Shown one piece after another: positions 55,970 through 64,000 of a DNA stretch of 64,000 nucleotides. The DNA comes from Odontocerum albicorne (lineage: Eukaryota > Arthropoda > Insecta > Trichoptera > Odontoceridae): positions 44,779,601 through 44,843,600 of the forward strand of contig OX463848.1 in NCBI GenBank assembly GCA_949825065.1. Reading direction: 5' to 3'. The position numbers and the translations under genes were made by a program. The notes beneath the pieces were generated by a model. That model did no database searches, had not been told where the DNA came from, and worked only from the letters and a program-made list of their open reading frames with translations. Position 1 is the first letter of the stretch. Each line of letters opens with the position of its first letter.

Positions 55970-56515
55970 TCGTTCGTTGCGTGGCTTCGTAGTCGAGGAT
56001 CCTCTCGACATTCCAACGTCGTTGCTGGGCCTTGTAGTCGAGAAACCCCTCGCCATTCCAACGTCGTTGCTGGGCCTCGTAGTTGAAGATGCCCTCGCCA
56101 TTCCAACGTTGCTGGGTCTCGTAGTCGAGGATCCCCTCGCCATTCCAACGTCGTTGCTGGCCCTCGTAGTCGAAGATCCCCTCGCCATTCCAACGTTGCT
56201 GGGCCTCGTAGTCGAGGATCCCCTCGCCATTCCAACGTCGTTGCTGGACCTCGTAGTCGAGGATCCCCTCGCCATTCCAACTTCGTTGCTGGGCCTCGTA
56301 GTCGAAGATCCCCTCGCCATTCCAACGTTGCTGGGCCTCGTAGTCGAGGATCCCCTCGCCATTCCAACGTCGTTGCTGGACCTCGTAGTCGAGGATCCCC
56401 TCGCCATTCCAACTTCGTTGCTGGGCCTCGTAGTCGAAGATCCCCTCGCCATTCCAACGTTGCTGGGCCTCGTAGTCGAGGATCCCCTCGCCATTCCAAC
56501 GTCAATTCAATTGGA
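55970..56515. repeat. GC-rich 42/45-bp minisatellite, 12-13 copies
   Basis: The unit holds CCTCGTAGTCGAGGATCCCC + TCGCCATTCCAACGTCGTTG; lengths are 45 or 42. A 132-bp triplet (42+45+45) recurs. Because units are multiples of three, long frames are open on both strands (GMARGSSTTRPSNV on the minus). Single copies of the motif occur at 2.6 and 61.09 kb. I do not call a gene. Confidence 0.95.
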
Positions 56516-56649
56516 AAACAAAGCTGAGCCGTGGAGTTAGTTTTTTTTTTAAGTGAGTGAGCCGTTGTACACTAGTAAAGGTACCGGTCACACCGCTGTA
56601 CTGGATTCGATGGAACACCGAAGTGAGGAACATACCGGCATTCCCCCCC

Positions 56650-57220
56650 TCCCCTCTTTTTTAAGTATAGATATGGCCGAAATCATAGGTATACTTTTAT
56701 TCCCGAACAGCGGCGGCTGTTCCCGAGGTGCGCTGGTGCGCTGAGCACCAACGCACCTCGAGACGCTGAGCGAATATGAAATATCGCTGTCTCACGGTTT
56801 ACTGTGTACATCTCTGTCTGCCCTATATGAATTAGCGTTTCCGCCCGGTGCATATTGGAGATCGCTCCGGTAGTATTGGCAAACTTGGCCGGTCAATTTG
56901 AAAGGAATATATCTTTAAATTTTGCTTTAATTTCTTTTTAATTTTCACTTAAATAAAAATACTCGTACTATTTGTCAGTATTCTTATACATATTTAATCT
57001 ATACAAATATTTAACAATTTTGGAAATGATGTTTGCGAATGTATAATTTAACTATTGCGAATTATTTCTCCGGTTCAGCGCACCAACGCACCTCCAGACC
57101 AGCCGCCGCTGCTTCCGAATACCAGGTGGAAAAATCCTGCGTCATTCGAGCGGAGTAGCACAGGGTTCGAACCGACGACCTTCCGCACGGAATTCCAGTG
57201 TGCAGCCATGCACCTCTATA
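56650..57220 (-). repeat. SINE2 (minus) split by a hAT-like MITE
   Basis: The flanks GCCGAAATCATAGGTATACT (left) and TACCAGGTGGAAAAATCC ... GGGTTCGAACCGACGACC (right) match the reverse complement of the SINE2 at 34180-34325, in the right order, with the B-box GGTTCGAACCC on the minus strand. Confidence 0.6.
56708..57111. mobile_element. hAT-like MITE, 404 bp
   Basis: Ends CAGCGGCGGCTG..., continuing as GAGGTGCG-TGGTGCGCTGA in both arms. Flanked by TTCCCGAA / CTTCCGAA (8 bp, two mismatches). A further perfect hairpin CGAGGTGCG...CGCACCTCG lies at about 56725-56760. Confidence 0.65.
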
Positions 57221-57927
57221 ATACTTATGATATATGCCTATATACTACAGTTGAGTGTAAGGGCAGGAAGGTGATATTTGCAGCCATAATCGAAATTATG
57301 TGTTTCCCCACATCTACCTACTACACATGTTCAGAAAATCATATTTGGTAAAAAAAAAAACAGTAAACTTAACAAGAGAAGACGAACTGCAAACAAACCT
57401 TTGTTAATCTTCCGATATGTATTGTAATAGTAACACATTCAGCTTTAGGTGTAGTGTAAATGATGTGTGTAGTGAATGAGAATCTGTTCTCTAGATTGCG
57501 ATGGACAGACTCTTATTTAGTCCCTCACGACAGCATGAGTAGTGATGCCATCGAACTGAGGAAGAAAGACGCTTGGAACAGTATTTAGGGAAAAAAAATC
57601 TCGAATTTAAATAAAATAACACAATCAATAATATCTCGATCCAGACACCTTCAGGGAATCAAGCCATGTGTTTTCTCTCACACGCTGTGAGAATCGCTCA
57701 ATAATAATACTTGAAAATGACTCGCTAAATCCTGGATGGAATTCCAGTAAACTCTCTCAATGTAAACATTTACTCGTATTACTAATTCATCTTTTAATTT
57801 TCTCGTGAAAATGATTCGTATATAATATAAACAGTTCTGTATAAATATTATTATTAATATAAATCTTATATACAAAGATATTCATTTATCAGTGAAACGT
57901 TACGATTAAATTGATTTTAGTTCAGTA
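57221..57927. other. No gene; repeat W traces
   Basis: 57310-57480 matches repeat W (GACGAACTGCAAACAAACCT; AACACATTCAGCTTTAGGTG). The remainder is unassigned. Confidence 0.4.
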
Positions 57928-57929
57928 TA

Positions 57930-58470
57930 CTGGATGTCCTGGGACGACCAAGGTCTGAGTGAATGTGATGGAATACAGGTAGCCTGAACGAGTGGACTTG
58001 TTTTTGCTAAATAATTAGTGTAAGAATTGTTATCTAGTTATAAGTAGTATGTAGGTGTTAATTATTTCTAAGAAATCATATATTGAGATTGAAAAAAATA
58101 AAATAAAATGACATGTAGGAAACTAAGATTAAGTAAGTTCATAAATTATAACATATAATTAAGATTAGTTAAGTAATAAAAGGATGTCCCGAAAAATGTA
58201 TACGTAATTTGAATAATGAACTTTCAGCATTAAATAAGGTTTGTCTTTAACTAAAACTCCAAATTAAAGAAAACAGAAGAAGGATTTTTTAAATTCACGA
58301 ATCGTATGTTTTTACTATTTGGGCGCATTCTGTTTCAATGGTTGCTCTCAATTCATTGACTGTTGCTGATTTTGTGCCATACATTTTATCTTTGATGAGT
58401 ACCCATAAAAAATCCATTAGCGGTGAGGTCTGGGGAGTGTGGGGGGTATTCTGAGGTTGCGGACTGAAAA
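57930..58470 (-). pseudogene. mariner/Tc1-type relic with a LINE scrap in its terminal repeat
   Basis: The end TA-CTGGATGTCC | CGAAAAATGTATACG is split by the LINE fragment. The minus strand then encodes the transposase C-terminus: EYPPHSPDLTANGFFMG (third catalytic Asp), a frameshift, and VLIKDKMYGTKSATVNELRA, TIETECAQIVKTYDS. Nothing upstream of this segment is recognisable. Confidence 0.7.
57940..58181 (+). mobile_element. 5'-truncated Jockey-like LINE 3' UTR fragment
   Basis: Matches the reverse complement of 12045-12280, the UTR of the full LINE (GGGACGACCAAGGTCTGAGT; AAATAATTAGTGTAAGAATT). It starts about 25 bases after the ORF2 stop position and ends at AATAAA, about 65 bases before the usual poly(A) site. 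Flanked by GGATGTCC (57932-57939 and 58182-58189). Confidence 0.9.
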
Positions 58471-58679
58471 ACATCTAAAGGGTGTGGGTTGAAAAACATC
58501 GGATGTCCTCGCGGCCGGGATCGCCCTCTATTGGTGGGGGTGTTGTACGAGGGAAGGTCAATAAATTCGCGGAATGAATGGGTTAAGGGAGGGGACGGTA
58601 GTGCGCATGTTCCGATAATATGACTCATAATTAGCATATTCACCAAGTTTTAGTCTAATTTAGACAGTATTGTCTAAGG

Positions 58680-58785
58680 CAGGGATCTGCAAATCACCGG
58701 CCCGCGGTAGTGGGCCGGATATGCCCTGTATCCGGCCCGTCATAGTTTATTTTGATTACGTTGTAAAATTTATTTGATTTATGAG
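58680..58785 (+). mobile_element. hAT-like terminal fragment
   Basis: CAGGGATCTGCAAATCACCG, then GGGCCGGATATGCCCTGTAT with CCGGCCC repeats. Only one end is present; the target flank GTCTAAGG resembles that of the 51.8-kb hAT. Confidence 0.5.
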
Positions 58786-58811
58786 ACCACGTAACTTGCT
58801 TCATTTACCAT

Positions 58812-58866
58812 GTCTGGTTGGTTGGTTGGAAGAGATTGCCGCCTGGTAATAAGCCCGCCAGATTAT
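58812..58866 (+). repeat. SINE1 tail fragment
   Basis: GGTTGGTTGGAAGAGATTGC then AATAAGCCCGCCAGATT. Confidence 0.6.
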
Positions 58867-58994
58867 ATTTGCAATAAAAGTGTAATAAATAAATACACAT
58901 ATTAAGTTGCTGTTAATAAACCTATATTTATTATTATTTATTTACTATTCAATGCTACCTCTACGCCCTTTTCATCAGTTTGGGAAATTTTCAT

Positions 58995-59150
58995 CAAGAT
59001 ATAGTAGGCCTTCACATCACAGTGGCAGTGGGGAGATGCGCTACAAATAGTGTAATAAGGCCTTCTCATCCGTAAACTCTTCACATCACAATAGCAATGG
59101 GGAGATGCGCTATAAATAGAAGTCCTTCTCACCCGTAAACTTTTTTCGAA
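58995..59150. repeat. Two-copy direct repeat, about 70 bp
   Basis: TTCACATCACAGTGGCAGTG ... GGGGAGATGCGCTACAAATA is repeated with small changes, followed each time by CCTTCTCA-CCGTAAAC. Function unknown. Confidence 0.7.
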
Positions 59151-59224
59151 TGCGTGATATAACAAGTCCCTGCAAAATGTTCAACTAAACGGCACTGTGC
59201 GATGCTTTTTTTTTTGACTTTTCT

Positions 59225-59349
59225 TCAGCATTTATTCAGTTCTTTTAAGCCTTGTTCGCTCCAACACACCAAAGTTGGTCATGAAATACTTATATGGAGT
59301 ATCATTTTGTCAGATTTTGATACCGTTTGGTGGTTCGAGTATACGAATT
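59225..59349 (-). repeat. Family A fragment
   Basis: Minus: AAAATCTGACAAAATGATAC ... ACCAACTTTGGTGTGTTGGA; GCGAACAAGGCTTAAAAGAA. It is cut by the mariner copy that follows. Confidence 0.5.
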
Positions 59350-59907
59350 GTACTCGGCCAAGAAATCGGCCAAGAAGATGTTAGCGTCAGTTTTTTGGGA
59401 TGCAAAAGGAATTTTATTGATAGATTATCTCCAAACTGGTAAGACAATCAACTCTGATTATTATTGTTACCTTTTGGACCAGTTGGATGAAAAAATTTAT
59501 GAAAAAAGACCCGGTTTGCTGAAGAAAAAAATCGTTTTTCATCAAGACAATGCACCTGCTCACACAGTTCAAAAAACCATCGCGAAAATCAGTGAATTGG
59601 GGTACGAATTGTTGCATCATCCACCCTATTCGCCAGATTTAGCTCCCTCTGACTTCTGGCTGTTCTCACACCTCAAAAAATTCCTTCGTGGAAAGCATTT
59701 TTCATCAAACGAAGAGGTTATAGCCGTCGTAGAGGAGTATTTTGCAGGCCTTCCAGAAAGTCACTTCCGTGATGGGACAACAAAGTTGGAAGATCGTTGG
59801 ACCAAGTGTATTGATCTTATGGGAGACTATACTGAGCAATAAAAGTGATTTCCCCCCAAAAAAAATGTATTTTCATTTCCGCTTTCAAAACTTTTTGACT
59901 AACCTAG
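59350..59907 (+). mobile_element. mariner-like element M2, second copy, 5' half missing
   Basis: The right end (CTTTTTGACTAACCTAG, TA at 59908-59909) is the same as in the 53.57-kb copy. The left end and N-terminal coding part are absent. The shared 3' part differs from the other copy at only a few bases. Confidence 0.85.
59355..59842 (+). pseudogene. mariner transposase M2, catalytic and C-terminal part
   Basis: SAKKMLASVFWDAKGILLID, YLQTGKTINSDYYCYLLDQL, second Asp in VFHQDNAPAHTVQKT, third Asp in YSPDLAPSDFWLF, then EEVIAVVEEYFAG and KCIDLMGDYTEQ. Open from 59355 to the stop at 59842, but without the DNA-binding half and first Asp. Complementary to the fragment at 53749-54476. Confidence 0.88.
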
Positions 59908-59909
59908 TA

Positions 59910-60359
59910 TAGTATATGTTTTAGTGCCCTATTGAATTTATATCTTATCGTGATACGCACGTTGATAACGTCGTTTCCTTAATTCAGTGTTTTTAATAAG
60001 AATATTGATACGAATTATAAGTGCCATATCGTTTTATCACATTTCATCGTAATTTCGCGATTCACCTTTTGATAACTTAATCACATTTTTAAAAATAACT
60101 TTATGGAGGAAGAATTAGCGAAGTTTATGCGCCAGATCGCTTATCTATCGCTTATCGCGCCCTATCTCTTATTCAACGTAATCCCGGAATACAAACAACG
60201 GTAAAGATTGATTGCCCGCCCCTGTCCGTATTACCGGTGTCGTTTTTTTGTACTTCGATCTTTCTTTTCCCAGAATGTCTAAAATATTTCCAGCTCATTT
60301 CCAGTTATTATGATACTTGTCCTGCCTCGAAACCCACGTTGAGTTTCTGCCATCAGATA
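59910..60359. other. No gene recognised
   Basis: A+T-rich, no identifiable features. Confidence 0.4.
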
Positions 60360-60955
60360 TTAACCCTTCCTGTCATGTGATATGTAACCAGTACACATTG
60401 CTTCTAAACACTTTAATATCTCTATAAATATAATAAATACTGGGTTCAGATTTTAGGTATTCCTCCGTAATACATTTACGCATTGAATTAAAAAAATAAT
60501 ATTAATAATAATTAGCAATTATCGGCCACATCAGAGATATTTTGTGAAAATCGGGAATAAATTCACCAATACAATCAAACGTTTGCCAGTGTGTGACGTA
60601 GGTATATTCATTCTAAAAACCGCTATGGGTGAGGAAGCGACGCTATTCACGTCTCACTCTGACTACTTCGGTATATGGGAACACAAGAAATAGAATCTCA
60701 GTTCGCTCGCTTCAATCGCTCAGTAGGTCGGCGGCTTTCGTTCGAGGTGGTCGCTTTGCCCGTTTTGTGAATGTTGGCCGATGTTTTTTTTTTCATGTTT
60801 TTAGCAATTAAATTTCAATTATTATCAATTTTGACTTCAAATTTAATTAATTTAAGCGATTGGCTATGAATATTCTTATTTTAAATCGCTCATTTTTACA
60901 TGTATATTGATGTGTATTGAATACGCAACACCGGAACGGGCAGATTTTTTTAGTA
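60360..60955 (+). mobile_element. piggyBac-like TTAA element, family P1 copy 3
   Basis: Begins TTAACCCTTCCTGTCATGTG; the body matches the other two copies. The right end is eroded after CAGATTTTTTTAG, so the second TTAA is missing. Confidence 0.65.
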
Positions 60956-60989
60956 CGTTACTAGTTTAGGATTTTTTTACATTTTTTTT

Positions 60990-61560
60990 TCCTATTAGTT
61001 TACGGAGCGCTCTGCATACTCCAAAAGAGAGACGGTATACTCGTAACATATATGGTATGTATGTCTGTGTCGTTATCGATGTTGGACCTTCGTAGTCGAG
61101 GATCCCCGATCGAGGTAGACAAAGAGAACAGAGCGCCAAACTCCTATCTCGACACACATCCTTAACCTCTTCCACATCCACACACCTACGATTTCTCTGA
61201 CTTTCTACGTTTACTTCTTTTAGAATTTCGTTCACTTGATCCAACCACACTTTCCTTGGTTTTCCTTTCACTCGTCTTCCACTCACATTTGCACTATATA
61301 TTGTACTTGTTTTGTTAGTATTTCTTCATTCATTCTTTCCAAATTCCCAAACCATCTCAACGTACTCTTCTTCATCTTAACAAATCAGCCTCAATTCACA
61401 ATCACCCTTATCACTTCGTTCCGTGTTTTGTCTTACATTCTTACTGTATTATAAATATTCTTCTGAATGTACTAATTTCTACACCATTTATTTAACTCCT
61501 CTTAGTCTTTCCACTTCCACGTTTCACTCGCATACATAAAATTTAGCAGATGTTAATACC
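60990..61560 (-). repeat. Family A copy, one of the longest
   Basis: The minus strand reads SGRRVKGKPRKVWLDQVNEI, LKEVNVESQRNRRCVDVEEV, KDVCRDRSLALCSLCLPRSG; upstream, degenerate FGNLERMNE-like and DKTRNEVI-like segments (61320-61450), then WKWKD. At 61085-61110 a GTAGTCGAGGATCCCC motif links to the 56-kb minisatellite. Confidence 0.75.
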
Positions 61561-61574
61561 GTCCGATTCGAGTA

Positions 61575-62505
61575 CAGGTGGCCCTCGACTATCGCACATT
61601 CTACTTCCGCACAATTCGCTATTTCGCACATTTTTTTAAATTTCATTTTTTTTTACCTAGCGAGCTTATTGCTATGTGGCAATCTCTTCCGACCAACCAG
61701 ATTTTTTTTTTTTAAATTTATTTTTGATAATGCAAAAATTGTCCGCTTCCATGCAATCGCTCCAACTTTTTTTATATGGAACGCAATAAACAATATTGGA
61801 GACTCGTGGGCGGAAATAAAAGAGTCAACAATGAAAGGTTCCTGGAAATAATTATGCCCACAAATGACGAGTGATTTTATAAATTCTGAAGAAACTTCGG
61901 AAACTATCACAGATGAAATAGTTAGCCTAATGAATTAACTAAACTTGGACGTCAACAACGAAGATGTTAATGAGTTGATTGAATCTCACTCAGTATCTCT
62001 GTCAAATGAATACTGAATTGAGCGACAAGAGTTAAATGAAATACACAATGAAAGTGAGGAAGAAGAAGCTGATAAAATCGTCAGGACGACAATCCAAAAT
62101 ATGAATGAAGCCTTCATGCATCTTGACAAATTTGTGACTATCATGGAAGAATGTGATCCCAATGGAGAACGTATATCTCAAGTACGTAGAGCGATTGAGA
62201 AAGACACAGCATGTTATAGAACTCTTTATCAACAAAAGAAAAAAAAAGGTTGTATTCAACTAACTCTTGACAAGTTTATAAAGAAAACACCTGAAAGCAC
62301 TTAAACACGCCTCGTTAACTTAATTATGTATATTGATAATTCAATATTTTTAATATATAGTAGTATTGATAAATAAATATTATTATTGACAAAGAAATAT
62401 TTTAAAATACAATTTTTTATGTTTTTTTTTACATCTCTCTGCTTTCGAACATTAAACATTCGCACACATTTTCAGAAACCAATTGCGAAAGTCGAGGGCC
62501 GCCTG
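61575..62505 (+). mobile_element. Tigger-type element retaining only the transposase C-terminus
   Basis: Ends CAGGTGGCCCTCGACTATCG / AAAGTCGAGGGCCGCCTG with TA on both sides (61573-61574, 62506-62507). A SINE1 tail fragment lies just inside the left end (61655-61705). The sub-terminal GCACA repeats and coding remnant fit the pogo/Tigger group. 931 bp. Confidence 0.8.
61723..62304 (+). pseudogene. Tig-type transposase C-terminal remnant
   Basis: One frame with three in-frame stops runs: FFIWNAINNIGDSWAEIKES, TMKGSWK, stop, LCPQMTSDFIN..., stop, LNLDVNNEDVNELIESHSVS, stop, ERQELNEIHNESEEEEADKI, MNEAFMHLDKFVTIMEECDP, RRAIEKDTACYRTLYQQKKK, LTLDKFIKK. This is the known C-terminal helical/acidic tail after the DDE domain of Tigger transposases. 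The catalytic domain is deleted. Confidence 0.75.
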
Positions 62506-62554
62506 TATGTGATATGTGTTTTAGCGCCCTTAAGGCAGAAAAAATCCTGTGTCT

Positions 62555-62640
62555 CGAGGGAGTAGGACAGGACGAAGTTCGAACCGGATACCTTTTTCTG
62601 AAGTCCAGTACGTTACTGCACGGCCATGCACCTCACATGT
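62555..62640 (-). repeat. SINE2 head
   Basis: The minus strand has GTGCATGGCCGTGCAGTAAC, GTACTGGACTTC (A-box region) and TATCCGGTTCGAACTTCG (B-box), matching 57150-57215. Confidence 0.55.
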
Positions 62641-63042
62641 ACTCGTAACATATGTGCGATTTATAACTTGGCAGTAATAGATAGACGAAGACTAGAGGCT
62701 TTTGAGATGTGGTCCTATAGAAGACTATTAGGAATTTCCTGGAGAGACCGCATCACAAATGAAGAGGTTCTCCAACGAATCGAAGGAGGAAGGCACCTGC
62801 TCAGGATCCTGTCCGAAAGGCGTGCAAGATGGATCGGTCATATAATACGACAAGAGGGCCTCTTGCATGCCATAATGGAGGGTATGACCGAGGGGACAAA
62901 CTCTAGGGGACGCCCACGCCGAGAGTACCTGGAGGACCTGTTGGTGGACGTGCGCTGCTCAACATATACAGACTTAAAGAGAGCCGCACAGGACAGGGGG
63001 GAATGGAGGAGAAGAGTTCAAATTGCTGCAAACCAGTCTTAG
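62641..63042 (+). pseudogene. Non-LTR RT C-terminal remnant
   Basis: DRRRLEAFEMWSYRRLLGIS, WRDRITNEEVLQRI, ERRARWIGHIIRQEGLLHAI, MEGMTEGTNSRGRPRREYLE, TYTDLKRAAQDRGEWRRRV, then stop at 63042. It is open over about 125 codons, the best-preserved RT tail apart from the Jockey LINE. Lacks the polymerase core. Confidence 0.75.
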
Positions 63043-63599
63043 GACTACAACCACGGAAGGAAGTAATAGTGGATCAGTTTCCGCATTTACAACGAGTCTA
63101 CCCCCAGCACGACCCTGACGTAGCGCATAATGTTGAATAAACCCGGCTCCATTTTACGGGTGGGTGTCCAGTATTGCGTGTACCTACACCCCTCCCTACT
63201 CGTGCTATAATATACCCTTATAGTTCACACTATTACCGGTCCTAATCACGCGCTATCCTCTTGTTCAGTACGTCTTCCCCTCCTCCACACAGCCGTAGCT
63301 CTTTACTGTCACCCGGCCATTCAAACTAGGTTTATGCTCTGCTAATATACTGGACCAGTTTACATTACCGTCTTTCTTATGCTGCATTACGTAATCTACT
63401 GAAATAATTGTGAACTTCGTGACATTTTAATTTTAGTAAAATGTTATGACACATTCAATTATTTTACTTTGTCATTTTAATCTCGTGCGGCTTTTAATAA
63501 AATGAGAAGCGTATTCTGCGATGATACATAATCTAAACTTGAAACTTCGACAACGGTTAGTCGAATGCTACGTTTGGTCAGTGTTATTGCGTGGAGTGG
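63043..63599. other. No gene; probable 3' UTR of the preceding RT relic
   Basis: ATAAACCCGGCTCCATTTTA and GGGTGTCCAGTATTGCGTGT follow the stop. I recognise nothing else. Confidence 0.35.
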
Positions 63600-63990
63600 A
63601 ATCATGGACCCTCAAAGTTGGTAGTATGAACCGACTGGAAGCATTCGAAATGTGAATGCACCGGAGAATGCTACGGATACCGTGGACGGATATGGTCAGC
63701 AACACGAGGGTTCTTCAAAGAGCCCAAGTTGATGACTAATATTAAAATCCGAAAGGTGTCATGTACTTGGGGAGCAAAGTACAAATTACTGCACCTGATC
63801 ATCCAAGGCAAAATACTCGTAGAAGGCCGAAGAGGTGTTGGCAGGAGGCAAATCTCCTGGCTCCGCAATATACGTGATTGGACTGGCATAAGGGGCGTTG
63901 GAGGTCTTTTTCAGGCTGCCGGGGGACAAAGATGTCTACTCTCAGGTGATATTCAACGTTGGAGAGACCTGACATGACACTGGGAAGAAG
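63600..63990 (+). pseudogene. Non-LTR RT C-terminal remnant
   Basis: SWTLKVGSMNRLEAFEM, stop, MHRRMLRIPWTDMVSNTRVL, QRAQVD, NIKIRKVSCTWGAKYKLLHL, IIQGKILVEGRRGVGRRQIS, WLRNIRDWTGIRGVGGLFQA, RWRDLT. Paralogue of 7890-8262 in the opposite orientation. The LV in GKILVEG is created by the CTCGTA insertion at 63814-63821. Ends in GGGAAGAAGAAG. Confidence 0.75.
63814..63821. other. Recurrent TACTCGTA/TACGAGTA 8-mer (example site)
   Basis: Other occurrences start at 2044, 3715, 9562, 10773, 18545, 19539, 19895, 20090, 21906, 31089, 31748, 36264, 41935, 42912, 43106, 43203, 43370, 43729, 50067, 51896, 56960, 57771, 61038 and 62640. In at least five aligned repeat pairs the copy without it has just TA. 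It may be an excision footprint of a TA-targeting transposon. Confidence 0.5.
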
Positions 63991-64000
63991 AAGTCATGGT

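Noticed and set aside
55952..56540. Three 180-187-codon frames over the GC-rich minisatellite
   Set aside because: Units of 42 and 45 bases keep frames open by arithmetic; frames exist on both strands and have only repeat sequence.

Overview
This window is eukaryotic, A+T-rich and almost entirely repetitive. It is best read as intergenic or intronic DNA of an arthropod, most likely an insect. The evidence is several mariner-type transposases, a Jockey-clade LINE, pogo/Tigger-type elements, tRNA-derived SINEs, piggyBac-like TTAA elements, and no bacterial gene organisation. I recognise no intact host protein-coding gene, rRNA or tRNA. Two short splice-flanked segments (2332-2394 and 46639-46696) are the only candidate host exons. 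The order cannot be settled from sequence alone.

Layout. 0-8 kb: small inverted-repeat elements, a decayed mariner, a TTAA element and SINE heads. 8-11 kb: a 61-bp minisatellite, CR1/L2-like and RTE-like reverse transcriptase (RT) remnants, and a Harbinger-like repeat carrying a MADF-like exon. 11.97-16.71 kb: a near-complete Jockey-type LINE on the minus strand with a 14-bp target duplication, the best-preserved element here. 17-25 kb: RT remnants, a 271-bp hairpin element, minisatellites and a deleted mariner. 25-34 kb: many copies of one LINE 3'-tail family (called family A below), several of which have exploded into minisatellites, plus a Penelope-like fragment. 34-46 kb: SINEs, TTAA elements, a pogo-type element, RTE/CR1 fragments and a mariner with a matching empty site. 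46-50 kb: family A copies, a long TA array and a 200-N assembly gap. 50-64 kb: hAT-like elements, two complementary halves of one mariner family, a GC-rich minisatellite, a Tigger C-terminal relic and RT tails.

How the parts relate. Most pieces are nested: DNA elements sit in SINEs or RT tails, and a LINE scrap sits in a mariner terminal repeat. Only the Jockey LINE approaches coding competence, and it has one frameshift in ORF2. The most unusual signal is a recurrent 8-mer, TACTCGTA/TACGAGTA (25 seen). In several aligned repeat pairs it is exactly a 6-bp insertion at a TA. It matches what excision of a TA-targeting element with CGAG ends, such as the mariner at 45.4 kb, could leave behind.
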